Notes: generated from the sequence alone by a model not told the origin. 64,000 nt of DNA from Prosopocoilus inquinatus (GCA_036172665.1 CM069873.1:48268001-48332000), one strand, 5' to 3'; positions 11,376 to 22,595 are shown, counted from the first letter of the stretch. Numbers and translations are program-made.

Positions 11376-14129
11376 TTTGGCTTATTTGCAGTAAATTATG
11401 CAATTGAATATGCATATATAAAATGTATCAAGTCACATTCGGGATATTCAAGTTGTGATAAATGTACTGATACAGGAGAATATTATGAAGGAAGAATTAT
11501 TTTTCAAAATTTTTCAGCTCATGTTAGACGAACTGATGAATCATTTTTGCTCCAATGTGATGAAGACCATCACCTCGGGGTATCCCCTCTTGTAAAATTA
11601 AATATAGGAATGGTCACAAAATTTCCAATAGATTATATGCATGCATGTTGCTTAGGTGTTTGTAGAAAGCTACTGAATTTTTGGATTTCCGGGAATGCAA
11701 AGACTCGCTTATCATCTAGACAAGTCCATAATATTTCAGATTATGTTTATTAAATCTAAGACCATATATTCCATCAGAGTTTAATCGAAAACCCCGATAG
11801 CTTCAAGAATTACAAAGATGGAAAGCTACCGAATTTCGTACTTTTTTGTTATATTTGGGACCTATCGTATTAAAAAATGTAGTAGACTTAGCTGTTTATG
11901 AGCACTATTTAATATTCCATTGTGCAATGACAATTCTTTTGTCACAGAAGAATATTTCCAGTTTTAGAGAAAATTTTCCAGATCAATTATTGTCGTTGTT
12001 TATTTCTCACTCACAAGTTTTATATGGTAAACAGTTTTTAATATACAACGTTCATATATTATGTCACTTAAATGATGATGTTAAACTTTACGGTCCATTG
12101 GATAATTTTTCAGCTTTTCCATTTGAATCTTATTTGGGCTTTATTAAAAGCTTGATCAAATCCCCAACTCACCCACTTCAGCAAGTACACAGACGCTTAA
12201 TAGAAGCTGAAAAATGTGTTCACGGAGATCTCCAAAGACAAATTACAATTGAAAAAACTCCTATTTGCTCTTTGAGTCATGTAGATGGTCCTCTTTTAAA
12301 TTTTAATAAGTTCACGCAATTTAAGAAGATACAGTTTAAAAACTTGTTGCTTCAAATTAACTCGCATCATAAAGCCGATTCATATTGCCACAGACAACAA
12401 CTAAAGCAGACCTGTCAGCCCTGTAGAAATTTTGCACCAGATTTATGTATTAAAATTTTACCGCGAGATGGCATACACTTAGTTGGTTGTACTTCGGAAA
12501 TTAATTTTGAGCCTAGTGCAACCGAGAACTAAGACCGGAGGACTTAAAAATATCTTCCTCCCCTTCTGCGCGGATGTTTTAAAATTGAGATAATCTATGA
12601 TTGAGATTGAGAATATGCCCACTAGAGTCTAGCCACTATCAGACCCGAAGGCGCCACGAAAATTGCCGAGCGAAAGATGATGGTATTTTCATACATATTG
12701 AATTATGTAAATATTTTTCCCAGTGATTCAAAAGTACATTGCCAAATTTTATGGCAAGCGTTAATAAACATTTTAAAACATTACATTTGATATAAAAAAG
12801 AACAAGGCTAAAGAACATAAGATTCTGTCTTAACATGAGGCAAAATATTTCCCACATAAAATAAATTTAAAGTCGACATTTCGAAGTTTTCTGACACTTA
12901 AACGTCGCAAACGTCAAATGCACATTTATGACAGTGCAACGGTGCGAATTAATTAAAACTACTTTGTTATAATTATTAAATTATTTTTATTGAAAGGAAT
13001 AACGTAATGGAGCACGAAATTACATTATAAAGCTTCGCAAGCCAGGATCAGAATAAATTTGTCAAACAGGGCAAGTAATTTTTACGTTACATTATAGAGT
13101 TCCTCTTTGTGCCACAACAACCAAAGAAGAAAGAAGACTAAAGAAGTTTGAGTAAGGAAAGTTAAGAAAACGATTTTTTTATTTTGTACCTACCGTGTAA
13201 AATTTCAAACTACTTTACCCTTAAATTAAGATTTGGCCGTAATTAAATCATTTGTAGAATTAGTAGTGTCTACCAATACCGCCAGAAAACTATACCTGAG
13301 CCAACCTGAGCAAAGAAACACAACTTTACTGAGCATATACGCGAAACTGTCAAAGAAGCCGACATCTGTCAAAAATGACGTCACTGATATACATCCGTTT
13401 CCAGTTTCTGGCGAAGTGGCGTCAACGCAGAAACACTTGAACTAACAAATTGCCCAGGCCGTATAGGGACGTCGTCTCGTGAAATCTAGTAGGTCGTGAA
13501 TAAAACAATCATATGTCGTTTATGTCCAATGATGTAATAAGGTTAGATGGAGTCTAGCGTCATTTTGAATAAGTTTTAACATTACAGAGAGAAAGATAAT
13601 ATGAGCATTCCCTAAGAGTAACAAAGATCAGAAATGGCAGATACCTCGTGGTTTGGGGCAAATGAAAGCTTAGTTCAGATGCATCCGGATACGCAAAAAA
13701 CTAGCCAATTAAAAATAAATCGCAATAAATATTTTGCATATTCGGAATCACAGGGGTTTATATCTGTTGCCACAGTTTTAAACGCAATTATAATTCCCCC
13801 CAGGTCGCTGGGATGGCAGTGATGGCACTGTATTTACAGTAAGCTGTAATCCTTAGCATATTTTTAAATTATCATGGTTATCTTTTATTGATTTTGAAAA
13901 GTTTGGAATCGGTTGTCAGAAGCCAAAGTATTAATTCGATTTCTTATTTAATTGAACGTTTAAATTTCGTTTGCGGCCATCCCAGGCGAACGAACAGGAC
14001 AATTTGTGATAAAAATAAGGTAAGAGAGAATGCTAAGCGAAGAGTGCACTTTTTCGGCTATCATGGCCGCGCGGCCTTATTAAGCGCCGGAGCGAAAAAC
14101 GATCCGAGCAAACGTGGTCGTAATTTATA

Positions 14130-14456
14130 GAAAGAAAATCACAAATTGTCCGTTTATTCTTCTGGAATAGCCCTAAAGTTTTTGGGTTGCAGTGAGAATG
14201 TTGAGCTACGTCTCTGCTGATGAAGCCCCAAACAGGGCTGAAACAGATGTACAGAAGCTGCTGGAGGTTTTCACTGCAATCAAAAACGATTTGCAACAAT
14301 TTTTTTTAAAACTTTCATTATGCTTTGACAGCAAGCATGGCCGCCTTGCATGGAGGACTTATTAGGAGCAAATCCGCTTTAGTTTGTCTATCCTACTGCA
14401 ATATCAGGTAAAAAAAATGTAGGATGTCGCTGTTTTATCTGTTCAATACTTAAACC
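14130..14456 (+). repeat. Hammerhead-carrying retrozyme-like repeat, copy inside the 3.4 kb element
   Basis: The copy reads, in ribozyme sense: lead-in, hammerhead (14203-14266), a CACTGCAATCAAAAACGATT tail, a short A/T run, then the body landmarks TTTGACAGCAAGCATGGCC, TTGTCTATCCTACTGCAAT and GTCGCTGTTTTATCTGTT. The same copy occurs at the equivalent position of the second 3.4 kb-type element (33517-33800), so it was present before that element duplicated. It is non-coding. Confidence 0.85.
14203..14266 (+). ncRNA. Hammerhead ribozyme (type I fold, minimal stem III), partly degraded
   Basis: The core CTGATGA (14217-14223) is followed by stem II AGCCC/GGGCT (14224-14228 with 14235-14239), GAAA (14240-14243) and a 3-bp stem III ACA/TGT with a GA loop. 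The predicted cleavage site is after A14251 (GTA). Stem I next to the core keeps four pairs (TCTG with CAGA); the distal part, which pairs fully in the 49916-49980 copy, is mismatched here. The catalytic core is complete, so weak activity is possible. Confidence 0.75.
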
Positions 14457-16009
14457 GTTAACGCAGAAATATTTTTAAATTACGCGCCTTTTTTATTTTA
14501 ATTCCCCCCAGGCCGCGCGAGGCGCGCATTTTGTTGCTCCACATATACAACCTTAGCTTTGATATCTAATATATCTTTTATCTATGATTCGGAATGCATC
14601 TGAACTAAGCTTAATGCGTTTGCAAACACCGTTCCATGGCGAATAAGCGGTAGCGAATTGTCAAAATGAAGGCTGCGGTAAGTGAACGGTCGAAGTGGTC
14701 TGATCAAATCACGTGATCACTTTTTTCAATTGCTGATTGGTCAGAGGGTTTAGTCGGACCGTTGAATTGACCATTTTGTGCAATTTGACCACTCATTTAA
14801 CTCGGCCTTAATTAACTTCGTAATTTATAGTTCATATTCCAATTTTAAATTAGACTATCTATTTTTACAATTTGCACATGCGTGTAACACGAAATATATT
14901 CAATATTTTAAGTAATTTTAAAATGCGTCTACCCTCTCTGTAGATGGATATATTTACATCTTCTTGTCGCATATTTATGCAAACATCAGCGAAACAAGTA
15001 GGTATTCTGCATTTTATTAACGCGATTATTGAAATAATATAATAAAAAATAATTAAGAAACCTGCTTATCTTTTTAGAGTAAAATATTCACTCACATAAA
15101 ACTAAAAATCTAATAAAATGACATTCAAAATCAATTTAAAACATCCCGTAAAAACTAGAAGCTAAATCAATGGATGTTAAATAATAAACAAAAACTTGAT
15201 AAGTCACTTTATATAACTTAAAATCGAGAAAACGACCCCACAAAATCCAAAAAACTGGCTAACTAAACGCGCAGACAACGAATGTTTTCACGTTTTGCCC
15301 CGACTCAGCTGATCGAGGCTAGTTTTCTCTCTCTCTGATGTTCGTCGCGATACCTCTCACTCTACATCCCATCCACCCCATACCAGGTCATTGTTTATGT
15401 CACACCTCTCACATGTAGATTATGTAGACGTATATTTTTAAGTTCTAACTTCTATGTAATTGCAACTCAATTTAAATTTCCTTCAGCGTATGCATTAAAT
15501 ATGTTTATACAAAATTTGCTAAAATTATTTACAATCTTATGATTCTCGTTCTCATGTTGCGAATGTCGAGATGTGTGAAGTGTAATGTTTACAAATACTA
15601 CAAAAATACAGTGATCGTGCCTATTCGGAACAAGTCGTCATTGCTTGGCGGAAATTGAACTGTAATGGTGGGTTGTGTAGACCAGAAGAATAAAAGACCT
15701 GTTGACAGATGACAGTGACACCTAGTTTAGTTGTAGACAATTTTCGATTTAATGGGGTGCATAAAAGTGCATATAGGTGGTACGTCTGCTTTAGTTGTTG
15801 TCTGTGATATTGCATAGTAAATAATAATGATTTTATTGAAGTCCATAATATTGTTTCAGATGATTCAAACAATACACATTTAATTGGCAAGCGATTTAAA
15901 ACTAAAAAAGAGTTCTATAATTACCCATTCAGTTCAAATTTACTAAATATTTATATTGTTGACGACGACTCGGACAATTTATATAATTGGCCAATTGAAA
16001 ATTTCGCAT

Positions 16010-16385
16010 CAAAATGTTTATTGTTGCCATTCAATGGACTTCATGTTGCCTTGCCTATTTTACATTCTTTGGAATAGTTATTGTTAAGTACTATAATATA
16101 TATTTATAAACATATTTGATACACTTTTACTTGGAAATCACGGAATGTTATCATTTAAATAATAAAAAAAAATTGGCGCTTTTAATATTCGTTTCAAATG
16201 TTTAATAATGCCATTCAATGGACTTTATGTTGCCTTCTTTGTAATAGCTTTTATTATGTATGAATGTAGTATATAAATGTTCTTATGAACATATTTGATA
16301 TTGTTTTACTTAGAAATTACGGAATGTTATGATTTAAATAACAATAAAAAAATTGGCCCTTTTAATATTCGTTTTAATTAAGGTC
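16010..16385. repeat. Tandem duplication, ~185 bp
   Basis: The segment starting near 16015 (TTGCCATTCAATGGACTTCA) is repeated from about 16203, diverged but collinear through 'ATCACGGAATGTTAT' and 'CTTTTAATATTCGTTT'. The first copy includes the transposase stop codon at 16075-16077, so the duplication covers the very 3' end of the gene and its 3' flank. Confidence 0.75.
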
Positions 16386-16439
16386 CTTAATAACTCGTCA
16401 GAAGTAGTAAATTTTATGTACGATTTAAGGTCTGAACAT

Positions 16440-16642
16440 ACACGCGAATGACGTCATTTTGACTCGATTTTCGACATTGCCCATACGTCGTATTAGACGT
16501 TACCACGACGTCAAAAAAACGACGTCGTGGGATGTGTCTTTAGACCGTCACTGCTACGTCAAAATGACGTCATTTTTTTCGTCATTTGACGTCAGATATG
16601 ACCAAAAAGAAACGTCATTTGGACGTCATTGTGCTAGTTGGG
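16440..16642. repeat. Subterminal repeats and right end of EnSpm-like element 1
   Basis: ACGTC/GACGT occurs more than ten times in about 200 bp, in both orientations, including full TGACGTCA-like sites. The stretch ends GTGCTAGTTGGG, whose complement CCCAACTAGCAC resembles the CCCACACAGCAC end of the 17283-26640 element. Clusters of short repeats next to the termini are characteristic of CACTA/EnSpm elements, where they bind the element's own proteins. No matching left end was found. Confidence 0.6.
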
Positions 16643-16785
16643 TACAAACAAAAATTTGCTTGCAATTTTCAGTAGAACATAAGTTAACATGAGACAAAAT
16701 TTATAGCACGTAAAACCTTATGGCCATAGTTAAAAAAAGGCACTGTATAATGTTTGTTATATACTTGTAGATTTATAAATTATGG

Positions 16786-17048
16786 AAAAATTTTTGATTT
16801 GCAGTGAAAACCTCGAGCAGCCTCTGGACAGCTGTTTCAGCTCTGCTTGGGGCTTCTACAGCAGAGACGTAGCTCGACATTCCCACTGCAGACCAAAAAC
16901 GACTTGCCCAATTTATTCGCAATTGCTTTGACAGCAAGCATGGCCGTCTTGCATGGGGAACTTTTTAGGAGCAAATCCCGCTTCAATTTGTCTATCCTAC
17001 TGCAATGTCAGGTCAAAAAGCGATAGTAAGATGTCGCTATTTTATCTG
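16786..17048 (-). mobile_element. Hammerhead-carrying retroelement with 14-bp target duplication and 5' inversion
   Basis: The 14-bp direct repeat TTTATAAATTATGG flanks it at 16772-16785 and 17049-17062. Removing the insert and one repeat restores the reading frame of the P-type THAP exon, so the boundaries are well defined. In ribozyme sense (minus strand) the 3' part with the hammerhead is normal and ends CAAATCAAAAATTTTT. The 5' part (about 16925-17048) is inverted relative to the tandem reference at 49882-50190. A 5' inversion with a long target duplication is the signature of twin priming in target-primed reverse transcription. The hammerhead (16813-16877) is mutated in its core (CTGTAGA). 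Confidence 0.82.
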
Positions 17049-17282
17049 TTTATAAATTATGGTTGAAGAAAGTACAGAATCGTGAGCTTTTCTTAATGAA
17101 AGCCGAAGAAGTAAGAAAGAATTATCGGGTATGTGACATACCAGTATTTTATATACTATCATTTAATGCTTTGTAATTCATATGTATAATTATGTAATGT
17201 AATTACAGTTTTTGACTTAATGTGTGCTTATTTTTTAGTCTTTACTGAGCAGCAATTGTCCACAACTGAAACCGAGATGATT

Positions 17283-17700
17283 CCCACACAGCACAAGTAC
17301 ATCCATTAGACATACATTTCATGTAATTTATGGATATCCATGATATCCATTAGATGTCTATGGATATCCTATGGTTTTCTAATGGTTATCCAAATGTCCG
17401 CCTAATATCCATATCTTATTTGTATATCCAAGCAAATACGTCTTATGTATATACATTAGATATACAGGTATCCCTACTTTGGACTTTCTGTGGTCAGCAT
17501 AACGATATCCATTAGATATCCATCTACTCAGCACAAGTACATCCATTAGACATCCATTTCGTGCAATTTATGAACATCCACAATATCCATTAGATGTCTA
17601 TGGATATCCTATGATTTTCTAATGGATATCCAAATATTCGCCTAACATCCATATCTTTTGCGTATATCCAAGCGAATACGTCTTATGTATATAAACTGCA
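17283..17700. repeat. Subterminal repeat array, left end of EnSpm-like element 2
   Basis: Variants of ATCCATTAGATGTCTATGGA and TGGATATCC recur here about a dozen times. A unit of about 240 bp is itself duplicated: 'CAGCACAAGTACATCCATTA' appears at the terminus (17290) and again near 17525. The matching arrays at the other end (22440-22590, 26421-26640) carry the same words inverted, e.g. GACATCTAATGTATATTCAC. These are likely binding sites for the element's own proteins. Confidence 0.75.
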
Positions 17701-18774
17701 TATACATGTCAGTTTTCTATTAGATTTACTGTAGACTTATTTTGGTCATTGTAAAGATGTCTCAAAAAGAACGTTTTGTTTTTGTAATAAAAAGCAACAT
17801 TTATTCGAAAACAGGCGATTTTTATTTATGTTGAAATTATTGTGGAATATGGCCTGCATTCCTTGCACAATACAGCGAAATAAAAATATCACCACCTTTT
17901 GAATAAATGATATGCTTATTTATTACAAAGTTAGATCTAGCACGACAATTTCATACTTTATAAATTTGTTATATTCAGGAAGTGCAATTTTCTAAGGTTT
18001 TGGATTTTTTATGATACACTTAATGCACCCAATCGAAAGCGTTGTGAAATATGCAGACAGCATCCCGTAGGTACGTCAAATAAAAAAAATAGAGAGAGAT
18101 GTGTAAGAATGAAATCCTATAAAACAAACAAGAGATTATATTTGATTTTGTTTTATTATATTTTTAATTTTAACATGTACATGTAATTTCAATTTCAATT
18201 CAAAGTCTTCTTTAATTTAGCTGTCTCTTAAAAGTCTCTTCTCTCTAAAATAATTAAATAATACTAGAAAAAATAATAAAAAGACATATTTTGAATTAAG
18301 ACATGTGCCTTACGTCATTGTTATACAAGAAGTTCCGTAATGTAATGCCAGCACTCCACCCATGTGATCAATTCAAACCAAGTAAAAAAAAAAAACTCTA
18401 ATAAATGTTTGTTCTAAAGAAAACCGTTACAGAAATACTGGGTGTTAAATGTTCAAGTTTTTATTTTTTTAATTTTAAAGTTAATAATATATGAAAAATA
18501 ATAAAAACTAACAAAGCAAATCGTTTCTCAAGAGTACAACGTGTTTTTTAATTTTCGTTTTTGAAAACACACTACCACTGCTGACAGATATCTAAATTTT
18601 TTTGATAATCACAATAAAAACGTCGTATTCTTGAAATACGGTTTGTTTTATTAGTTTCTTTTTATTTGAGCTCCGTTTGCTCTTCAGCAAGCAATAACTT
18701 CTTTCTACCAACTTCATAAGAAGCTTAAAAATAATAAAATTTACTCTTTATTCTCCAACAAATGATATTCAAAC
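17701..18774. other. Interior of EnSpm-like element 2 without recognised gene
   Basis: The stretch is AT-rich. Later exons of the second gene (first exon 19152-19344) would be expected here on the minus strand, but I could not recognise any, so they are absent or too diverged to call by eye. Confidence 0.4.
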
Positions 18775-18786
18775 TAGCCAGATAAG

Positions 18787-19062
18787 AAAAAATTTAAATT
18801 TTTTTGCCGCAAATCGTTTTTGATTGCAGTGGATCACTCGAGCAGCCTCTGTACAGCTGTTTCAGGCCTCATTGGGGCTTCGTTAGCAGAAACGTAGCTC
18901 GAGAGTTCCACTGCAAACCAAAACGACTTGTCCCTAGTTATTCGCAAAAGCGAGTCATGAATAGATTAAGTAAAGACATCTTAATTAAAATCGCATGCTG
19001 ACCATCCTAATGCAATGTAAGGTCAGGATATGATTTTAAGATGTCGCTACTTAATCTATTAA
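18787..19062 (-). mobile_element. Hammerhead-carrying retroelement with 12-bp target duplication and 5' inversion
   Basis: TAGCCAGATAAG (12 bp) is repeated at 18775-18786 and 19063-19074. In ribozyme sense (minus strand) the insert ends in an A/T-rich tail (complement of AAAAAATTTAAATTTTTTT) after the CGATTTGCGGC landmark. Its 5' portion contains the TGACC/GACATCTTAA block in normal orientation directly followed by the same block inverted, i.e. a twin-priming 5' inversion. The hammerhead (18838-18902) keeps stems I and II but has CTAACGA instead of CTGANGA, changing an essential G, so it should be inactive. The copy is clearly diverged from the others. Confidence 0.82.
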
Positions 19063-19151
19063 TAGCCAGATAAGGTTAATTTGAAGTTTCAAAATATATA
19101 GTAATGAAAAAGTGTTATAATTATAGAGTAAATTAACGTCTATGTACTCAC

Positions 19152-19344
19152 AATAAGTTCCCAAAATTTTCATTTCATACATAGGCCAATCGTCTTGAGG
19201 TTGTTCAAAATTTTTAACTGCTGCAGTATATTTCACAGAGCTGTTAAATAAGGGCCAATAACATTGATCGGCTTTAATCCAATGTATTGGTACAAGTTGG
19301 ACGCCATCATTGAATTCAACAACACACCATTGCTTTTGCTCCAT
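19152..19344 (-). CDS. First exon of the second gene of EnSpm-like element 2
   Basis: The ATG is at 19344 and a GTGAGT donor directly follows 19152. The 64 residues (MEQKQWCVVEFNDGVQLVPI, then HWIKADQCYWP ... EQPQDDWPMYEMKIL) have the Trp/aromatic pattern of the N-terminal domain of insect proteins annotated with DUF4806, which are frequently transposon-derived. The gene lies downstream of, and co-directional with, the transposase. Downstream exons were not found. It may be a DNA-binding accessory protein, but I infer this only from position and composition. Confidence 0.5.
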
Positions 19345-19502
19345 AGCTGAATATATTAAAACATTTCAAGAAAAATTAAATCTAAAATAATCCTTAAATA
19401 ATTAATATTACTTACAGTTCAATGGATAACGTTTCCTCTCAGAAGAAGAAGTTATAAATTGAATATTATATTTATATGGACACGGAATTAATAAATAATT
19501 AA

Positions 19503-21683
19503 TTATAAATCTGTATGCAGAATCGGAAATATGGCGTAACCATTTCTATGAGGAATTTTAAAATATTTGCACGATATTTCTGCAATTGGCCATATTTCTA
19601 GATTTGTACTTAAATCTTTTACATATGCGCAGCCTATTAACGTCGAAGAACAAGGACTACTGTACAGTTCTGTAGTTTGTAAAAAATTTTTACCGATCAC
19701 CATCATGCAATCATTCAATGAATGATAAACAAAATTTAGAGCTAACACTACTTCTTCATTTATTTTACAACAATTATCTGGTGCTGAAGTTAACAGACAA
19801 TATGTTCCTGTTTTCATAACTTCGTATTGTTTCTCAGCGGTACAATTATCAAGAAGCGGTCCTCTTAAGTGTTTCTTTAAAAAAAAAGGTTTCTTGTCAT
19901 CTTCTTCTTCCCCACATAATAAATTATCTCGTTCTAAATACCTTTTATGTAATTGTTGTAAAGGTTTCTCATGTTTGCGTAACATACGTTTCAAAGTACG
20001 CATATAATTTTCAGAAGGAAAGGCACTAAAACTATCAAGTGATCCTAAATTATTAACATCATCTAGAAGATGACATAAACCATGAACATTATGTGATGTA
20101 GGCTCTTTTCCATACAAAATTTGAAAACACTGAATAAAATATTTTAAAAGGTTGTGTGCATATTCTCCATACTGATGTATGTGCTTGTTATTGCATAGTA
20201 TTCTTATAGCAACATGGAGTGACAGTAGGTGTTCATATACCTCCTTTGGTACTATACAAAATAAAACCACTGGTGAAGTGTACAATAAAAATTGTCGCAG
20301 TTCTGTGGCTTTCCATTTCGAAATATTTTTAATTTCTTGTGGTCGACGAGCAAATTCTTTTGGTATATGACGTCTTAAAGACAACAGATTGGTCGATAAT
20401 TTACAAATTTGTTTATGTTGAAGTCGTACGTTCAGACTACCATTCAACCATAAACCGATAACTTTTTTGACAACACCTATGCAAACTAAATGCATATAGT
20501 CCAGTGGAATTTGCGATACTAAACCGAAACTTGAAATATTTGTCAAAATTGTGTGTCCTAAGTGAAAATCTTTGTCTGTTTGTAATACAAAGCTTTCATC
20601 TGTACGTTTTAAACAATCCACTTCAGGAAAACATATTCTCCTGTCAAGATATTCTCCTTCTTGAATACATTTTGTACATCCAAAATAACCGGTATGTCCT
20701 TTAGTTTTCGTTATGAACGACTTGGCCGGCGCATCGCATATGATGCAACGAAGTCGTATGTTAAACTTAAAGCCTTTATATAATATACCACATTTTGTCA
20801 GATGAATCATTTCATCGACAAATTCTTGTAAGAATTGATTTGGATTTTCTGGTTTTGCGTATCCATGACACGCACCAATTAAAAAAACTTTTCCCTTTGG
20901 ATAAATACTGCCTAGGATTGGCCAGAGCTGACTATTGTTAGAGTTTGAAAGTGGTAAACCATCAATGCCAACATCAATTTGTATATCAGAATTTACTTCT
21001 GCAAAATGACACTTACTTAAAATATTCAATATGGCGTTTTGTATTCCAAAATGGCAATAATAACCAGAATCGATGGTTTTTATTTTTGTAACTCTTGGTG
21101 TCTGGAGTAAAGTTCTAGCATCCTTTGGCAGAGACAAATTATTTTCTTGTTTTCGTAGGACAACTAATATATCGGATATAGCTGTATGGCAAATATTATA
21201 TTTAATTGCCCACGCGGCCAATTCATGTTTTATATTGAACGCAATACTGTCACCTTCATATATTTGTTTTCCATTTTCATCTACTTCCTCAGAGTTTTTT
21301 ATAAAACCATCACTAGTATGGATGTTTAATGAATTGTCATGAGTTGTATTGAAACATTCATCCTCTGAGCAACATTTTTCTTGCTCAAATGAATTATTAT
21401 AAAATTCATTTTGTAGTTCTTCTTCAATGAAAACCGAACAATGTTTTTTATTAGCTTCCACGCTTTCCTTACTGGCTTCTGGTTGTAAATGAGGATTTAA
21501 ATGGTTGACATGACGTTGGGATACTCTTGCGTTTCTACTGTCTTTAGAAACTAACCTGCGCAAATGTCTTCTAGATATATTTATTATATCTTTCTTCTTA
21601 CGTGTCCTCATTGAAATGTTTAACGGGTCAATTTTCTGAAGCTCTATCTTAAAAAAAATCGGTTCAAGTCGGCTAATAAACAT
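19503..21683 (-). CDS. EnSpm/CACTA-like transposase, intact frame
   Basis: A single frame of 726 codons. The true start may be the internal Met of MRTRKKKDIINISRRHLRRL (about residue 25), since that basic stretch opens relatives of this kind. Landmarks in order: acidic linker (about 90-160), HELAAWAIKYNI (helical), IDVGIDGLPLSNSNNSQLWP (first catalytic Asp region), IGACHGYAKPENPNQFLQEF, RCIICDAPAKSF followed by KGHTGYFGCTKC (probable zinc-binding pair), TDESF, DYMHLVCIGVVKKV, RWKATELRQFLLY-like, YGKEPTSHNVHGLCHLLDDV and SAFPSENYMRTLKRMLRK. This is the layout of CMC-superfamily (Transposase_21-like) enzymes found in insect genomes. The relic at 11390-16077 is a relative. With perfect element ends this copy could have been active until interrupted by other insertions. 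Confidence 0.82.
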   Translation of the reverse strand: MFISRLEPIFFKIELQKIDPLNISMRTRKKKDIINISRRHLRRLVSKDSRNARVSQRHVNHLNPHLQPEASKESVEANKKHCSVFIEEELQNEFYNNSFEQEKCCSEDECFNTTHDNSLNIHTSDGFIKNSEEVDENGKQIYEGDSIAFNIKHELAAWAIKYNICHTAISDILVVLRKQENNLSLPKDARTLLQTPRVTKIKTIDSGYYCHFGIQNAILNILSKCHFAEVNSDIQIDVGIDGLPLSNSNNSQLWPILGSIYPKGKVFLIGACHGYAKPENPNQFLQEFVDEMIHLTKCGILYKGFKFNIRLRCIICDAPAKSFITKTKGHTGYFGCTKCIQEGEYLDRRICFPEVDCLKRTDESFVLQTDKDFHLGHTILTNISSFGLVSQIPLDYMHLVCIGVVKKVIGLWLNGSLNVRLQHKQICKLSTNLLSLRRHIPKEFARRPQEIKNISKWKATELRQFLLYTSPVVLFCIVPKEVYEHLLSLHVAIRILCNNKHIHQYGEYAHNLLKYFIQCFQILYGKEPTSHNVHGLCHLLDDVNNLGSLDSFSAFPSENYMRTLKRMLRKHEKPLQQLHKRYLERDNLLCGEEEDDKKPFFLKKHLRGPLLDNCTAEKQYEVMKTGTYCLLTSAPDNCCKINEEVVLALNFVYHSLNDCMMVIGKNFLQTTELYSSPCSSTLIGCAYVKDLSTNLEIWPIAEISCKYFKIPHRNGYAIFPILHTDL

Positions 21684-22595
21684 ATTTTAAAAGGGGTGTT
21701 TCCTTTTTAAATGGATCACACTGTATGGTTTACCCTGTCCCCATTAGAAATGAATTCGAAGTACTACTCAAGAAATACGATGCGCTAATAAATTATTTAG
21801 ATCAACTCTTGCTATGAAATTTTTATCACTGCATAGTGAAAACCATTTTTGCACTTTTTTATGAGTTTTATGCCGTAAAAATTAGCAAATTTGACACTTT
21901 GAAAGTTCATTCGAATGAAGCGATACTTTAATAGACCATAAAAATCTGTCTAGTTAAATTGCACAGCAAGAGTTAATTTAAATAATTTAATAACACAATG
22001 TGTAAAGAAACAACGTTCCAAATTTTCTCAAGAGATTCATTGTCAGTATTAAAACACTGAAAATGGTAATGATGCATAAAATCAAGACATAACCACGATT
22101 AGTGATTATCAACGGAAGAAATTCACATAAAAAAAATATATTCCTGTGACTATTTTTTGAAGGTTAAAATCACTGCCAATTTTATTATACGAATATCTAT
22201 AATAATATCAAATAATTAATTATCTGTTTCATTTAAAAATCAAACACTCAACTTTATTGTAATCTCTTGGATAAGTACATGTATAAATATAAAAGAATTT
22301 ACTTGCCTTATCAAAATAATTGAACACACATCGATCACTCTTTGAGTTCAGAAGCGAAGAGAACGATATGCGCCAAGCCGCCAAACGCTTAGCGAATGCA
22401 GTTACGGAACACTCGAATATATGCGATTAGATACGATTAGATACGATTAGCCGCACGTACATACGTGTATATCCACATGACATCTAATGGATATTTACTG
22501 TGGACTGGATACGACAGACATAAGATATGTCTAGTCATGAATATCCATAGGACATCTAATGTATATTCACTATGGACTGGATATGATATAGATAT

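Larger units (their letters stand above)
12389..15806. mobile_element. 3.4 kb non-autonomous TIR element, copy 1
   Basis: The ends are perfect inverted repeats beginning CACAGACAACAACTAAAGCA (23 bp in all). The direct repeat ATATTGC (7 bp) flanks it at 12382-12388 and 15807-15813. The interrupted gene continues in frame across it, so the boundaries are exact. The inside has no transposase; short open frames at 12639, 13233 and 13634 recur in the second copy but resemble no protein I know. It carries a hammerhead repeat at 14130-14456. A second, inverted copy lies at 32123-36001. A 7-bp duplication would suit Dada or P-type elements, but without a transposase I leave the superfamily open. Confidence 0.85.
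11390..16077 (+). pseudogene. EnSpm/CACTA-like transposase relic, split by a 3.4 kb insertion
   Basis: Three segments (about 11390-11750, 11755-12388 and 15814-16077) align in order with the intact 726-residue transposase encoded at 19503-21683. Shared landmarks are CDKCTDTGEYYEGR, TDESFLLQ, DYMHACCLGV, RWKATEFR, LYGKQFLIYNVHILCHL and a C-terminal ALPILHSLE. The 5' third is missing. There are a frameshift near 11750 and a stop near 11809. The coding sequence is interrupted at 12388, directly after a Tyr-Cys codon pair, by the element at 12389-15806, and resumes in the same frame at 15814. The target duplication there is ATATTGC. The element's right end is probably at 16642. It is a relative, not a recent copy, of the 17283-26640 element. 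Confidence 0.85.

Noticed and set aside
12639..13822. Short frames conserved between the two TIR element copies
   Set aside because: Conservation follows from recent duplication of the whole element; no known domain and no long frame.
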